NCBI RefSeq assembly: GCF_001597735.1
Contig: NZ_LUTS01000013.1
Location: forward strand, 1-60,189
From: Neptuniibacter pectenicola
Lineage (GTDB): Bacteria; Pseudomonadota; Gammaproteobacteria; Pseudomonadales; Balneatricaceae
DNA: 60,189 nt
Direction of reading: 5' to 3'
Shown here: positions 10,334 through 19,887 of the stretch, one piece after another
Layout of the letters: every line of letters begins with the position of its first letter
Position numbering within the stretch: position 1 is the first letter of the stretch
Made by a program: the position numbers and the translations under genes
Notes under the pieces: generated by a model
Seen by the model: only the letters and a program-made list of their open reading frames with translations
Told to the model about the DNA's origin: nothing
Database searches by the model: none

Positions 10334-11680
10334 ATGACAAAACGCTATTTTGGAACTGACGGTATTCGCGGTAGGGTTGGGCAGTTCCCTGTAACTCCAG
10401 ATTTTGTTCTAAAGCTTGGCTGGGCGGCGGGTAAAGTCTTTGCGCGTGAAGGCTACAGTAAAATTTTGATCGGCAAAGATACGCGTATTTCTGGCTATAT
10501 GTTTGAATCCGCTTTAGAAGCGGGTTTGTCTGCGGCGGGTGTCGATGTGTTATTGACTGGGCCGATGCCAACCCCTGCGGTGGCGTATTTGGCAAGAACC
10601 TTTCGCGCGGATGCGGGCATTGTTATTAGTGCTTCTCATAATCCTTTTTATGATAATGGTATTAAGTTTTTCTCATCGGAAGGAACCAAGCTGCCGGACG
10701 AGGTTGAGCGAGCAATCGAAGCGCAGATGGATATTGCGATGACAACGGTTGATTCGTCTGAACTTGGTAAAGCAAAAAGAATTGTTGATGCGGCAGGCCG
10801 TTATATTGAATTTTGTAAAGCCACGGCGGGCGGCATCTCGCTAAAAGGCCTAAAAATTATTTTAGATTGTGCGAATGGTGCTACCTATCATGTGGCGCCC
10901 TCCGTATTTACTGAATTGGGCGCGAAAGTGGTCGAAATCGCTTCCTCGCCTGACGGTTTAAACATCAATGAAAAGTGTGGGGCGACCGAAACTGCGCGCT
11001 TGCGTACCGTTGTGCTGGCTGAGAAAGCAGACTTAGGGATTGCGCTAGATGGCGATGGGGACCGTGTCATCATGGTGGATCAGCATGGAGAGGAGGTCGA
11101 TGGTGACGAGTTGCTGTTTATCATTGCCGCTCAAATGCGCCGAGAAGGCGTTTTCTCTGGTGGTGTTGTTGGCACGTTGATGAGTAATTTTGGGCTTGAG
11201 CAGGCGTTTGCTCGCGAGGATATCCCTTTTATCCGGGCTAAGGTTGGCGACCGTTATGTTATGGAACAGTTGGATGCTAATGATTGGATCTTGGGTGGCG
11301 AAAGCTCAGGTCACATTGTTTGTCGTCACCTGACCACAACCGGCGATGGCACTGTTGCAGCACTGCAAGTGCTTAAAGCGATTGTTGAGACGGGTAAAAC
11401 CTTATCTGAATTGCGGCATGGTATGACGAAAATGCCTCAAACGATGATTAATGTACGGATCGCACAAAAAGTTAATATTGATGAGATTGTAAGTATTCAG
11501 CAGGCGGTTAGCGATATAGAGCAGCAACTAGGTGAGCGGGGGCGTGTTTTGTTGCGCCCGTCTGGGACCGAGCCTCTTGTTCGAGTCATGATTGAGGGCG
11601 AAGATGCGGATGAAGTCGCTAATTTGTGTCAACAGTTAGCGAGTGATGTCGAAAAAGCCCTGATGATGCTTGAAAGTTAA
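10334..11680 (+). CDS. glmM: Phosphoglucosamine mutase
   Basis: Interconverts glucosamine-6-phosphate and glucosamine-1-phosphate on the route to UDP-GlcNAc for peptidoglycan and LPS. The 448 residues are the normal size. The phosphoserine is Ser101 in ISASHNP; the metal loop LDGDGDR lies near residue 240; the sugar loop GGESSGH and the phosphate-binding RPSGTEPL near the C-terminus are intact. ATG start with GAGGAAG upstream, tightly linked to folP. Confidence 0.98.
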   Translation: MTKRYFGTDGIRGRVGQFPVTPDFVLKLGWAAGKVFAREGYSKILIGKDTRISGYMFESALEAGLSAAGVDVLLTGPMPTPAVAYLARTFRADAGIVISASHNPFYDNGIKFFSSEGTKLPDEVERAIEAQMDIAMTTVDSSELGKAKRIVDAAGRYIEFCKATAGGISLKGLKIILDCANGATYHVAPSVFTELGAKVVEIASSPDGLNINEKCGATETARLRTVVLAEKADLGIALDGDGDRVIMVDQHGEEVDGDELLFIIAAQMRREGVFSGGVVGTLMSNFGLEQAFAREDIPFIRAKVGDRYVMEQLDANDWILGGESSGHIVCRHLTTTGDGTVAALQVLKAIVETGKTLSELRHGMTKMPQTMINVRIAQKVNIDEIVSIQQAVSDIEQQLGERGRVLLRPSGTEPLVRVMIEGEDADEVANLCQQLASDVEKALMMLES

Positions 11681-11725
11681 GTGTAAGCCAGTTAATATTT
11701 GCGCCTCTTGAAATAGGGGGTATTA

Positions 11726-12475
11726 ATGCGCAGAGCTTTAGTTGCCGGAAACTGGAAAATGAATGGTAGTACTGACTTCATTAGCGAGCTAATGGCTGAG
11801 TTGGTTGCTGGTATTCAGACATCAGATGTTGATGTGCTAGTTTGTCCGCCTGCGGTATACCTGTCCCAAGTAAAGTCGCTTTCGAGCTCACTGATTTCTG
11901 TCGGCGCACAGAATGTAAGTGAAAATAGCGAAGGTGCTTTTACGGGTGAGATTTCGCTGTCGATGTTGAGTGATCTAGGCTGTAACTATGTGATCCTAGG
12001 GCATTCAGAACGTCGCAGTTTATATGCAGAGAGTGATGCAGTGGTTGCTGATAAGTTTATCGCAACGGTGGCTGCTGGGTTAACGCCGATTCTTTGTGTA
12101 GGTGAAACGCTTGAAGAGCGGGAACAAGGTAAGACACTTGAGGTTGTCGGACGTCAATTGAAAGCAGTGATTGATGTGGCTGGCATTGAGGCATTTGCGA
12201 GTGCTGTTATAGCGTATGAGCCAATATGGGCGATAGGTACCGGCAAAACTGCAACGCCTGATCAAGCGCAAGATGTACATGCAGCAATTAGAGCAATGAT
12301 CGCAGAGCATGATGCAAAAACTGCATCAGCCATTCGGATTCTTTATGGTGGTAGTGTTAATGCGAGTAATGCGGCTGAATTGTTCGCAAACGATGACGTT
12401 GATGGAGGGCTAGTAGGTGGAGCTTCTCTTAAAGCAAATGATTTTATTGCCATCTGCCATGCGGCAGGTGCATAA
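11726..12475 (+). CDS. tpiA: Triosephosphate isomerase
   Basis: Interconverts dihydroxyacetone phosphate and glyceraldehyde-3-phosphate. Catalytic residues Lys11 (GNWKMNG), His93 (LGHSERR) and Glu165 (AYEPIWAIGTGK) are present, as is the phosphate-binding YGGSV. 249 residues, normal length. ATG preceded by AGGGGG. It sits between glmM and secG, a common gammaproteobacterial order. Confidence 0.98.
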   Translation: MRRALVAGNWKMNGSTDFISELMAELVAGIQTSDVDVLVCPPAVYLSQVKSLSSSLISVGAQNVSENSEGAFTGEISLSMLSDLGCNYVILGHSERRSLYAESDAVVADKFIATVAAGLTPILCVGETLEEREQGKTLEVVGRQLKAVIDVAGIEAFASAVIAYEPIWAIGTGKTATPDQAQDVHAAIRAMIAEHDAKTASAIRILYGGSVNASNAAELFANDDVDGGLVGGASLKANDFIAICHAAGA

Positions 12476-12490
12476 ATAGACGGTTAAACA

Positions 12491-12871
12491 ATGGAAACAG
12501 TAGTTCTGATTATTCATGTGTTGTTGGCAGCGGCTGTAATTGGTCTGATCCTGCTGCAACAGGGCAAAGGTGCTGAAGCTGGTGCCTCTTTCGGTGCAGG
12601 TGCTTCCCAAACTGTTTTCGGTAGCTCAGGTAGCGGTAACTTTCTGTCACGTATGACAGGTTTTGTTGCTGCCGGTATTTTTGCAACAAGCTTTGTTTTA
12701 GCTATTTACGCTAAAGACAAAGCAGAATCTATTAGTGATGCGGGTATCCCAACAGCAACTGTTGTTGAAAGCCAGGCACCTGCGGTACCAACTGAACCTC
12801 AACTTCCAGCATTGGAAGCAGAAGGTGCAGCGCAAAAGCCAGCTGAATCTGATATTCCAAAAGCTGATTAA
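12491..12871 (+). CDS. secG: Preprotein translocase subunit SecG
   Basis: Small subunit of the SecYEG inner-membrane channel. There are two membrane helices (about 3-22 and 53-72) around the conserved QQGKGAEAGASFGAG loop and the SQTVFGSSGSGNFLSR segment. The tail of about 50 residues is rich in Ala, Pro and Glu, as in relatives. The start ATG is 15 bp after tpiA. Two tRNA genes follow with no terminator between, so they may share its transcript. Confidence 0.96.
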   Translation: METVVLIIHVLLAAAVIGLILLQQGKGAEAGASFGAGASQTVFGSSGSGNFLSRMTGFVAAGIFATSFVLAIYAKDKAESISDAGIPTATVVESQAPAVPTEPQLPALEAEGAAQKPAESDIPKAD

Positions 12872-12890
12872 TAGATTGAAAAAGTTTGAT

Positions 12891-12977
12891 GCCCAAGTGG
12901 TGGAATTGGTAGACACGCTATCTTGAGGGGGTAGTGGCCGTCAGGCCGTGCCGGTTCAAGTCCGGCCTTGGGCACCA
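12891..12977 (+). tRNA. tRNA-Leu (anticodon GAG)
   Basis: An 87-nt class II tRNA: acceptor GCCCAAG pairs with CTTGGGC, the anticodon loop holds GAG, there is a long variable arm (GTGGCCGTCAGGCCGT region), a GGTTCAAGTCC T-arm and encoded CCA. It lies between secG and the initiator tRNA, as in Pseudomonas. Confidence 0.97.
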
Positions 12978-13027
12978 TTAATCTTGATTAAGGTCGCTGG
13001 TACATATACAATTTGCACCAGTTTTGA

Positions 13028-13104
<77 letters not shown>

Positions 13105-13118
13105 ACCTTATTTAACGT

Positions 13119-13142
13119 AAGGCCCCTTTTTAGGGGCTTTTT
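13119..13142 (+). terminator. First terminator after the tRNA pair
   Basis: AAGGCCCC and GGGGCTTT form a short hairpin with a 6-base loop and a T run, 15 bases beyond the initiator tRNA. Confidence 0.8.
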
Positions 13143-13187
13143 CGTCAGTGAATTACAGCACCCGAATGATGTGTGTTGTAGGTCGGG

Positions 13188-13211
13188 AATGGGTCATTAG
13201 ACCCATTTTTT
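13188..13211 (+). terminator. Second terminator before rimP
   Basis: AATGGGTC (13188-13195), loop ATTA and GACCCATT (13200-13207) followed by T4: a perfect 8-bp stem. Two terminators in series between an initiator tRNA and rimP match the arrangement known for the E. coli metY-nusA operon. Confidence 0.8.
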
Positions 13212-13298
13212 GTTTGTGAAATTTGTGAATGCTTGGGTTAACTTATTGAAACTTAAGGGTCAAGCATCGAACTAAGTGTTAGTACGGGTGGGTTGTTC

Positions 13299-13757
13299 GT
13301 GTCAGCGAAAATGAAACTGTTACAAGAGTTAATTGAACCGTCGGTTATTGCGTTGGGGGTTGAGCTCTGGGGTATTGAGTTTCTCTCACAGGGAAAACAC
13401 AGCACCTTAAGGGTGTACATTGATTCTGAAGAAAACGGCATTACCGTCGATGATTGCGCAAAGGTAAGTCATCAGATCAGTGGCATTATGGATGTTGAGG
13501 ACCCCATCGCTGGGAATTATACCTTAGAGGTATCTTCGCCAGGTGTGGATCGTCCGTTATTTACTTTAGAGCAATTTGCGGCCTATGCCGGTTCTCATAT
13601 TCAATTACGGTTACGTATTGCGTATGAAGGGCGTCGCAAATTTAAAGGTATCTTAAATGGTATTGAAGGCGACGACATTCTTGTCGTTGTTGATGAAGAA
13701 GAATATATGCTGCCGATTGAGTATATCGATCGGGCAAACATTATCCCTCAGTTTTAA
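13299..13757 (+). CDS. rimP: Ribosome maturation factor RimP
   Basis: Assists 30S subunit maturation. The GTG start at 13299 gives [14 protein letters not shown] with GGTGGG six bases upstream; a TTG two codons earlier and an ATG at 13311 are alternatives. Family motifs are [17 protein letters not shown], the [13 protein letters not shown] segment, VEDPI and [11 protein letters not shown]; the SH3-like C-terminal domain ends with the IDRANIIP pattern. About 152 residues, normal length. First protein gene of the rimP-nusA-infB operon. Confidence 0.95.
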   Translation: MSAKMKLLQELIEPSVIALGVELWGIEFLSQGKHSTLRVYIDSEENGITVDDCAKVSHQISGIMDVEDPIAGNYTLEVSSPGVDRPLFTLEQFAAYAGSHIQLRLRIAYEGRRKFKGILNGIEGDDILVVVDEEEYMLPIEYIDRANIIPQF

Positions 13758-13789
13758 TATAGATCTGAGGTCTTGGGTGAGGCAGAGGC

Positions 13790-15280
13790 ATGAATAAAGA
13801 GATTCTGTTGGTAGCGGAAGCAGTTTCTAACGAAAAAGAAGTTCCGAAAGAAGTAATTTTCGAAGCTATCGAAGTCGCATTAGCAACAGCGACCAAAAAA
13901 CGTTATGACGAAGAAGCTGATATTCGCGTAGTAATTGATCGCGCAACAGGCGATTACGAAACATTCCGTCGTTGGTTAGTGGTAACCAACGAGGTTGTAC
14001 CTGCACTAGGTACAGAGTTGACAATGCAGGAAGCTGAAGAGATTGATACAGCACTGCAGCCAGGTGATATCCACGAAGAGCAGGTTGAGTCTGTTAAGTT
14101 TGGTCGTATTGCAGCGCAAACGGCTAAGCAAGTTATCGTACAGAAAGTACGTGAAGCTGAACGAGCAAAAGTGGTTGAGCTATACCGTGATCGTCAAGGT
14201 GAATTGATCTCGGGCAGTGTCAAAAAAGTTACACGCGATAATATTATAGTAGACCTAGGTAATAACGCTGAAGCGTTACTGCCCCGTGATCAATTGATTC
14301 AGCGTGAAACGTTCCGCATGGGCGACCGTGTACGTGCTGTGTTACTTGAAGTGCGTTCCGAAGGACGTGGGCCTCAGTTAATTATGAGCCGTGCGTGCAA
14401 CGAGATGCTGATTGAGTTGTTCCGTATAGAAGTGCCTGAAATATCGGAAGAGGTTATCGAGATTCGAGCCGCTTCACGTGATTTAGGTTCCCGTGCGAAA
14501 ATCGCGGTGAAAACCAATGATGGTCGTATCGACCCTGTTGGTGCTTGTGTAGGTATGCGAGGTTCTCGTGTACAGGCCGTATCAAATGAGTTGAACGGTG
14601 AACGTGTTGATATTGTATTGTGGGATGACAACCCTGCGCAGCTCGTTATTAATGCTATGGCACCGGCTGAAGTTGCATCGATCGTTTTAGATGAAGAAAC
14701 TCACTCGATGGATGTTGCGGTTGCTAGTGAAAATCTTGCAATGGCAATCGGTCGTAATGGACAAAACGTGCGTTTAGCCTCCGAGCTGACTGGCTGGGAA
14801 CTTAACGTTATGACGGAAGAAGATGCACAGAACAAGCATCAAACTGAAGTCGGTTCGGTTATCGGTCAATTTGTTGATCATCTCGATGTAGATGAAGATG
14901 TTGCCGAAGTATTAGTTGGTGAAGGTTTCACTACACTGGAAGAGGTTGCTTATGTTCCAGTTGATGAGATGCTTGAGATCGACGGCTTTGATGAGGATAT
15001 CGTCAACGAATTGCGCAAACGTGCTAAAGATGCACTGCTTAACTTGGCGATTGCCAATGAAGAGCAACTAGATAAAGCAGAACCCGCTGCAGATCTTCTC
15101 GAAATGGAAGGAATGGATAAGCACTTAGCCTTCATTCTTGCCGCTCAAGGTATTATTACCATGGAAGATTTGGCAGAACAATCTATTGATGATTTGATAG
15201 ATATAGAAGACCTGGACGAAGAACGAGCCGCAGCGTTAATCATGACTGCTCGTGCTCCATGGTTTGCAGAAGAAGAGTAA
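13790..15280 (+). CDS. nusA: Transcription termination/antitermination factor NusA
   Basis: RNA polymerase-associated factor controlling pausing, termination and rRNA antitermination. At 496 residues it has the full gammaproteobacterial layout: N-terminal polymerase-binding domain (about 1-130), S1 (about 135-200, [17 protein letters not shown]), KH1 and KH2 ([14 protein letters not shown] and [13 protein letters not shown]), and two acidic helix-hairpin-helix repeats at the C-terminus (about 365-490). ATG start, 32 bp after rimP. Confidence 0.98.
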   Translation: MNKEILLVAEAVSNEKEVPKEVIFEAIEVALATATKKRYDEEADIRVVIDRATGDYETFRRWLVVTNEVVPALGTELTMQEAEEIDTALQPGDIHEEQVESVKFGRIAAQTAKQVIVQKVREAERAKVVELYRDRQGELISGSVKKVTRDNIIVDLGNNAEALLPRDQLIQRETFRMGDRVRAVLLEVRSEGRGPQLIMSRACNEMLIELFRIEVPEISEEVIEIRAASRDLGSRAKIAVKTNDGRIDPVGACVGMRGSRVQAVSNELNGERVDIVLWDDNPAQLVINAMAPAEVASIVLDEETHSMDVAVASENLAMAIGRNGQNVRLASELTGWELNVMTEEDAQNKHQTEVGSVIGQFVDHLDVDEDVAEVLVGEGFTTLEEVAYVPVDEMLEIDGFDEDIVNELRKRAKDALLNLAIANEEQLDKAEPAADLLEMEGMDKHLAFILAAQGIITMEDLAEQSIDDLIDIEDLDEERAAALIMTARAPWFAEEE

Positions 15281-15307
15281 GGTTAACGGAAGAGGAGCCC
15301 CTTAATA

Positions 15308-17869
15308 ATGGCCGAAGTAACAGTAAAACAACTCGCCGAAATGGTTGGTGTTTCCGTTGATCGTTTGCTCGAGCAAATGAAGGAAGCAGGTATATCAGGT
15401 AAGAATGATGTCGCTGAAGTATCAGAATCAGAGCGTCAGACATTGCTTAATCACCTTAAACGTAGTCATGGTGAAGATGCAGCAGATGGTGAGCCAAAGA
15501 AAATCACCTTAAAACGTAAAACAACCTCACAGCTTAAAGTTGCAGGTTCATCCGGTAAGAAGAAAACCGTCAATGTAGAAGTACGTAAAAAGCGTACCTA
15601 CGTTAAGCGTTCTGAAGTTGAAGGCGGTGATGAACAGGCTGAAAGCGTTGATGAAGCAGCATTAGAAGCACAGAAAGCTGAAGAGCTACGTTTAGAAGAA
15701 GAGCGTAAGCAGAAAGAAACTGAAGAGAAAGCAGCACGTGAAGCCGCAGAAAAAGCGGAGAAAGAGCGTGAAAGCAAACAAGAGCAGAGCCGTGAACAAG
15801 AAGAAGTTGATGTTCAGCGCAAGCAGAAAGAAGCTGACGAAGCGGCGCGTCTAAAACGTGAAGAAGAAGCAGAAGCTCGCCGTCGTAAGGCTGAAGCTGA
15901 ATCTGAAGCACGCTTTAAAGCTCAAGAACAAGCTAAGAAGAAAGAGCCAGCATCACAGGATAATAATCGTCGCGGCAAAGGTAAGAATAACCGTGGTGAT
16001 AACCGCAATGATAACCGTCGTGGCGGCAAAATCAGCCGTAACCGCGGTAAAAACGGGCGTCCTCTTTCTAATAAGCCAAATGAACACGGCTTTAAAGAGC
16101 CAACGACTCAACAGGTTATTGACGTTAGCGTTCCTGAGAGCATCACCGTTGCAGAATTAGCGAAGAAAATGAACGTTAAAGCTGCCGAAGTGATTAAGGT
16201 TATGTTTGGTATGGGCGCTATGGCGACTATTAACCAAGTCATCGACCAAGAAACAGGGATGCTTGTTGTAGAAGAGATGGGTCATACGCCAATCGCACTG
16301 CAGGAAAATGCGGTGGAAGAAGCGTTGATAGAAAGTATTCAAGCAATGCAGGGTGAGCGAGAAAGTCGTGCACCGGTTGTTACTGTTATGGGTCATGTTG
16401 ACCACGGTAAAACATCATTGTTGGACTTTATTCGTTCCTCTCGCGTTGCGTCTGGTGAGTCGGGTGGTATCACTCAGCACATTGGTGCTTACCATGTAGA
16501 AACTGATAACGGCATGGTTACATTCCTTGATACACCGGGACATGCTGCCTTTACGGCGATGCGTGCACGTGGTGCGTCTGTAACGGATATCGTTATCCTT
16601 GTTGTCGCTGCAGATGATGGTGTAATGCCTCAGACTGAAGAAGCGGTACAGCATGCTAAAGCGGCAGGTGTGCCGCTTGTTGTTGCTGTCAACAAAATTG
16701 ATAAAGAACAAGCTGACCCTGATCGTGTTAAAAATGAGCTTGCGGCATTGGATGTTATCCCAGAAGAATGGGGTGGTGAGAACCAGTTCGTTAATGTCTC
16801 TGCTAAAACAGGTCAAGGTATTGATGAGTTGTTAGATGCAGTATTGCTGCAGTCTGAGATCCTTGAGCTAACAGCGGTCCCTAATGCGCCAGCACAAGGT
16901 GTTGTTGTTGAGTCGCGTCTTGATAAAGGACGTGGTCCAGTTGCAACGGTACTGATTCAAAACGGTACCTTGGAAAAAGGCGATATCGTGCTTGCTGGTC
17001 TACATTACGGTCGTATTCGTGCGATGCTGGATGAGAATGGTAAACCGATTCACGGTGCAGGTCCTGCTATCCCGGTTGAGATTCAAGGCCTAGATGGTAC
17101 GCCAAACGCAGGTGATGAATTCACTGTTGTTAGCAGCGAGAAGAAAGCACGTGAGATTGCACTGTTCCGTCAAGGTAAATACCGTGATGTGAAATTGGCG
17201 CGTCAGCAGAAATCTAAGCTCGAAAACTTGTTTGCTAACATGCAAGCAGGGGATGTTAAAACCTTTAATATCGTCCTTAAAACAGACGTACGTGGTTCAT
17301 TAGAAGCCCTCACTCACGCATTAGAAGATCTATCGACTGATGAAGTTAAAGTGAATATCGTTTCTGGTGGCGTTGGTGGTATCGCTGAAACAGATGCTAA
17401 CCTTGCAGTTACCGCATCGGCATTGATGGTTGGTTTCAACGTCCGTGCTGACCAGCAAGCGCGTCAGGTCATGGAGCGCGAAGGTATTGAGCTTCGTTAT
17501 TACAGCGTGATCTACGATATTATCGATGACGTTAAGCAGGCGATGGGCGGTCTTCTGTCACCTGAATACCGTGAAGAGATTGTTGGTATTGCTGAAGTAC
17601 GTGATGTATTTAAAGCGCCTAAGATCGGCCTTGTTGCTGGTTGTATGGTGATCGAAGGTACAGTCTTCCGTAACAAGCGTATCCGTGTACTACGTGACAA
17701 CGTGGTTATTTATGAAGGTGAACTAGAGTCTCTACGTCGCTTCAAAGATAACGTAAACGAAGTGCGTCAGGGTATGGAATGTGGTATCGGCGTTAAGAAC
17801 TACAACGACGTTAAAGTAGGAGACCAAATTGAGGTCTTCGATACGGTCGAAGTTCAACGTACACTTTAA
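15308..17869 (+). CDS. infB: Translation initiation factor IF-2
   Basis: GTPase that delivers initiator tRNA to the 30S subunit. In its 853 residues: the N-terminal IF2 subdomain ([16 protein letters not shown]), a highly charged Lys/Glu/Arg linker (about 110-260), the IF2N repeat, and the G domain with GHVDHGKT at 362-369, DTPGHAAF and NKID, followed by the beta-barrel and C-terminal fMet-tRNA-binding domains. In-frame internal starts that might yield short isoforms were not evaluated. Cotranscribed with nusA (27-bp gap). Confidence 0.98.
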   Translation: MAEVTVKQLAEMVGVSVDRLLEQMKEAGISGKNDVAEVSESERQTLLNHLKRSHGEDAADGEPKKITLKRKTTSQLKVAGSSGKKKTVNVEVRKKRTYVKRSEVEGGDEQAESVDEAALEAQKAEELRLEEERKQKETEEKAAREAAEKAEKERESKQEQSREQEEVDVQRKQKEADEAARLKREEEAEARRRKAEAESEARFKAQEQAKKKEPASQDNNRRGKGKNNRGDNRNDNRRGGKISRNRGKNGRPLSNKPNEHGFKEPTTQQVIDVSVPESITVAELAKKMNVKAAEVIKVMFGMGAMATINQVIDQETGMLVVEEMGHTPIALQENAVEEALIESIQAMQGERESRAPVVTVMGHVDHGKTSLLDFIRSSRVASGESGGITQHIGAYHVETDNGMVTFLDTPGHAAFTAMRARGASVTDIVILVVAADDGVMPQTEEAVQHAKAAGVPLVVAVNKIDKEQADPDRVKNELAALDVIPEEWGGENQFVNVSAKTGQGIDELLDAVLLQSEILELTAVPNAPAQGVVVESRLDKGRGPVATVLIQNGTLEKGDIVLAGLHYGRIRAMLDENGKPIHGAGPAIPVEIQGLDGTPNAGDEFTVVSSEKKAREIALFRQGKYRDVKLARQQKSKLENLFANMQAGDVKTFNIVLKTDVRGSLEALTHALEDLSTDEVKVNIVSGGVGGIAETDANLAVTASALMVGFNVRADQQARQVMEREGIELRYYSVIYDIIDDVKQAMGGLLSPEYREEIVGIAEVRDVFKAPKIGLVAGCMVIEGTVFRNKRIRVLRDNVVIYEGELESLRRFKDNVNEVRQGMECGIGVKNYNDVKVGDQIEVFDTVEVQRTL

Positions 17870-17886
17870 GGTAATAGATAACCTTT

Positions 17887-18288
17887 ATGGCACGCGATTA
17901 TAGTCGTACATCAAGGATTGCAGACCAGCTCCAACGGGAGCTGGCTAAGCTTATCCAGTTAGAAATCAAAGATCCTCGTCTTGGTATGGTGACCGTTAGC
18001 TATGCCAAGGTGAGTAAAGATCTTGGCTATGCAGATGTCTACATCACCGTCTTACCGCTGAACGGTAAAGATGAAGATGAGGCGATAGTGGACTCACTTA
18101 AAGTGCTTAACAATGCCGCAGGCTTCCTGAGAGGGGCGTTGGCTAAAAATGTTAAGTTACGAGTGATGCCGCAACTGCGCTTCCATTTCGATGAAACTAT
18201 CGAACGTGGTCGCCATCTGCACCATCTGATTGAGGCGGCAGTTCGCCAAGAAAATCAGAATTCAAATAACGACACCGACGGAGAGTAA
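17887..18288 (+). CDS. rbfA: Ribosome-binding factor A
   Basis: Small KH-type cold-response factor that binds the 30S neck during late maturation. The 133-residue sequence shows RTSRIADQLQRELAKLIQLEIKDPRLG and the LRFHFDETIERGRHLHHLI C-terminal helix. 17 bp after infB and 3 bp ahead of truB. Confidence 0.97.
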   Translation: MARDYSRTSRIADQLQRELAKLIQLEIKDPRLGMVTVSYAKVSKDLGYADVYITVLPLNGKDEDEAIVDSLKVLNNAAGFLRGALAKNVKLRVMPQLRFHFDETIERGRHLHHLIEAAVRQENQNSNNDTDGE

Positions 18289-18291
18289 TAC

Positions 18292-19281
18292 GTGGGTCGT
18301 CGTAGAAACCGAGGCCGGGCGGTCGACGGTGTATTTTTGTTAAATAAACCGCCTGGTATCTCTTCTAATTTTGCTCTTCAACAAGTGCGTCGCCTCTATG
18401 GCGCAGCCAAAGGTGGACATACAGGCGCTTTAGATCCTTTAGCAACCGGTATGCTACCGATCTGTTTAGGTGAAGCGACGAAGTTTTCACAGCACCTGTT
18501 AGATTCAGATAAACGCTACATCACCACCGCAAAACTAGGGATAAGAACAGACTCTAGCGATGCTGATGGTGTCGTTGTTGAAGAAAAACCTGTACCCACT
18601 GATCTCACTGATGCGCAGATTGAGCAATTTCTCGTTGAGCATTTTAGCGGTGAAATTGAACAAGTGCCGTCGATGTTTTCTGCCTTAAAGCATAAAGGCC
18701 AGCCGTTGTATAAATTGGCGCGTCAAGGCATTAAGGTCGAGGTTAAGCCCCGCAAAGTCACGATTCACGAGATCAAAATGACGGCCTTTCGAGGTGATGA
18801 AATTGATCTTGAAGTGTATTGCTCAAAAGGGACTTACATCCGTTCAATTGTCGAAGATCTAGGCCACCTTATAGGCTGTGGAGCCCATGTAAAAATGCTG
18901 CATCGAAAGGATGTCGGCGCATTTACTGCGGATCAGATGATGACATTGGATGAGCTGCGTCAAAATGTACCGGAAAATGCCGATGAAGACGCGCTAAAAG
19001 GCATACAAGTTGAACTAGATAAGCTATTATTGCCAGCGTGGGCCGCCGTGGCAGATTTGTCGGCAGTCCAGTTAGATCAGGCACAAACGACACGGGTTCT
19101 TCATGGCCATCATGTGTCGTTGAGTGAAGCGCAAACGCATGAGTATAACGTAGGTAGTTTAGTGCGTTTGTTTGCGGCGGCAACGGAGAGTGAGCCTGAA
19201 CGGTTCCTTGGTGTTGCGGAGGTAAGTGACGAGGGTGTCTTTAAACCTAAGCGACTTATCTGTACCGCAGGCGATCAATAG
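18292..19281 (+). CDS. truB: tRNA pseudouridine(55) synthase TruB
   Basis: Makes pseudouridine 55 in the T loop of tRNAs. Catalytic Asp48 lies in GGHTGALDPLATGMLP; the substrate loop KRYITTAKLG and the KGTYIRSI motif follow. The 329-residue length includes the C-terminal PUA-like region. GTG start with GGAG upstream, overlapping the end of the rbfA ribosome-site region. Confidence 0.97.
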   Translation: MGRRRNRGRAVDGVFLLNKPPGISSNFALQQVRRLYGAAKGGHTGALDPLATGMLPICLGEATKFSQHLLDSDKRYITTAKLGIRTDSSDADGVVVEEKPVPTDLTDAQIEQFLVEHFSGEIEQVPSMFSALKHKGQPLYKLARQGIKVEVKPRKVTIHEIKMTAFRGDEIDLEVYCSKGTYIRSIVEDLGHLIGCGAHVKMLHRKDVGAFTADQMMTLDELRQNVPENADEDALKGIQVELDKLLLPAWAAVADLSAVQLDQAQTTRVLHGHHVSLSEAQTHEYNVGSLVRLFAAATESEPERFLGVAEVSDEGVFKPKRLICTAGDQ

Positions 19282-19378
19282 GGCTGATCAAATAGAATTT
19301 TTTAGGTGTCAAACGAGGCCTAAATTATGTGGCGTTGTACTGAAAATATGCTCGGTGCATCGTTTCTTTTAAATCCGG

Positions 19379-19395
19379 CGACTGCGTAACAGTCG
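19379..19395 (+). promoter_or_regulatory. Hairpin in rpsO leader
   Basis: CGACTG (19379-19384) pairs with CAGTCG (19390-19395) around CGTAA, ending 27 bases before the rpsO ATG. S15 represses its own mRNA through leader structures in several bacteria; this may be part of such an element, but the pseudoknot could not be shown. Confidence 0.35.
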
Positions 19396-19421
19396 TGTGC
19401 ATATTTTTTAGGAGAAGTAAC

Positions 19422-19691
19422 ATGGCATTAACTGCTGAGAAAAAAGCGGCGATCGTTACAGATTTCGCTCGCGCTGAAGGCGATACTGGTTCCCCAGAAG
19501 TTCAGGTAGCATTGCTAACTGCTAACATCGAAGGTTTACAGGACCACTTCAAAGTGAACAAGCATGACCATCACTCACGTCGCGGTCTAATCCGCATGGT
19601 AAACCAGCGTCGTAAGCTGCTGGATTACTTGAAAGGTAAAGATGCAGATCGTTACCTAGAGTTGATCAAGCGTCTAGGTCTACGTCGCTAA
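19422..19691 (+). CDS. rpsO: 30S ribosomal protein S15
   Basis: 89-residue primary 16S rRNA-binding protein. The ATG at 19422 ([12 protein letters not shown]) has AGGAG upstream; an ATG nine codons earlier adds an unrelated extension and was not used. The conserved [14 protein letters not shown] and HDHHSRRGL(I)[13 protein letters not shown] segments contact 16S rRNA. Placed between truB and pnp as in most gammaproteobacteria. Confidence 0.98.
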   Translation: MALTAEKKAAIVTDFARAEGDTGSPEVQVALLTANIEGLQDHFKVNKHDHHSRRGLIRMVNQRRKLLDYLKGKDADRYLELIKRLGLRR

Positions 19692-19707
19692 GTTAGTGTG
19701 AATTCCT

Positions 19708-19736
19708 CGGGGCCATACAATGTATGGCCCTGATTT
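19708..19736 (+). terminator. Stem-loop after rpsO
   Basis: GGGCCATAC (19710-19718) and GTATGGCCC (19722-19730) form a 9-bp stem, extended by a G-U and a C-G pair, with only a mixed GATTTTAT tail. It is probably a leaky terminator or RNA-processing site that lets some transcripts run on to pnp. Confidence 0.6.
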
Positions 19737-19772
19737 TATCTGAGGCAGTAAAATAGTTAACAGTTTCATCCC

Positions 19773-19829
19773 GCCTGTACTTCAATAAGCTTTTGTGTTG
19801 TTTGGAAAAGAGTTTATTGGAGTACTGGC
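19773..19829 (+). promoter_or_regulatory. Long hairpin in pnp leader
   Basis: GCC-T-GTACTTCAATAA (19773-19788) pairs with TTATTGGAGTAC-T-GGC (19814-19829), one U-U mismatch and one G-U pair included. It continues inward through CTTTT/AAAAG (19790-19794/19806-19810). About 20 pairs in all, 58 bp before the pnp start. In E. coli, RNase III cuts a leader hairpin to start PNPase autoregulation; this is a good counterpart by position and size. Confidence 0.6.
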
Positions 19830-19887
19830 ACTACTTAGGTATGGATGTTAACTAGCTGCGGCCTCATCCACTTTTAAGGAAATTATT

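Noticed and set aside
13119-13211. CRISPR-like or mobile-element repeats near the tRNA genes
   Set aside because: The two inverted repeats are ordinary terminators; there are no direct repeats, integrase gene or attachment duplication. No CRISPR array, transposase or phage gene was seen anywhere in the window.
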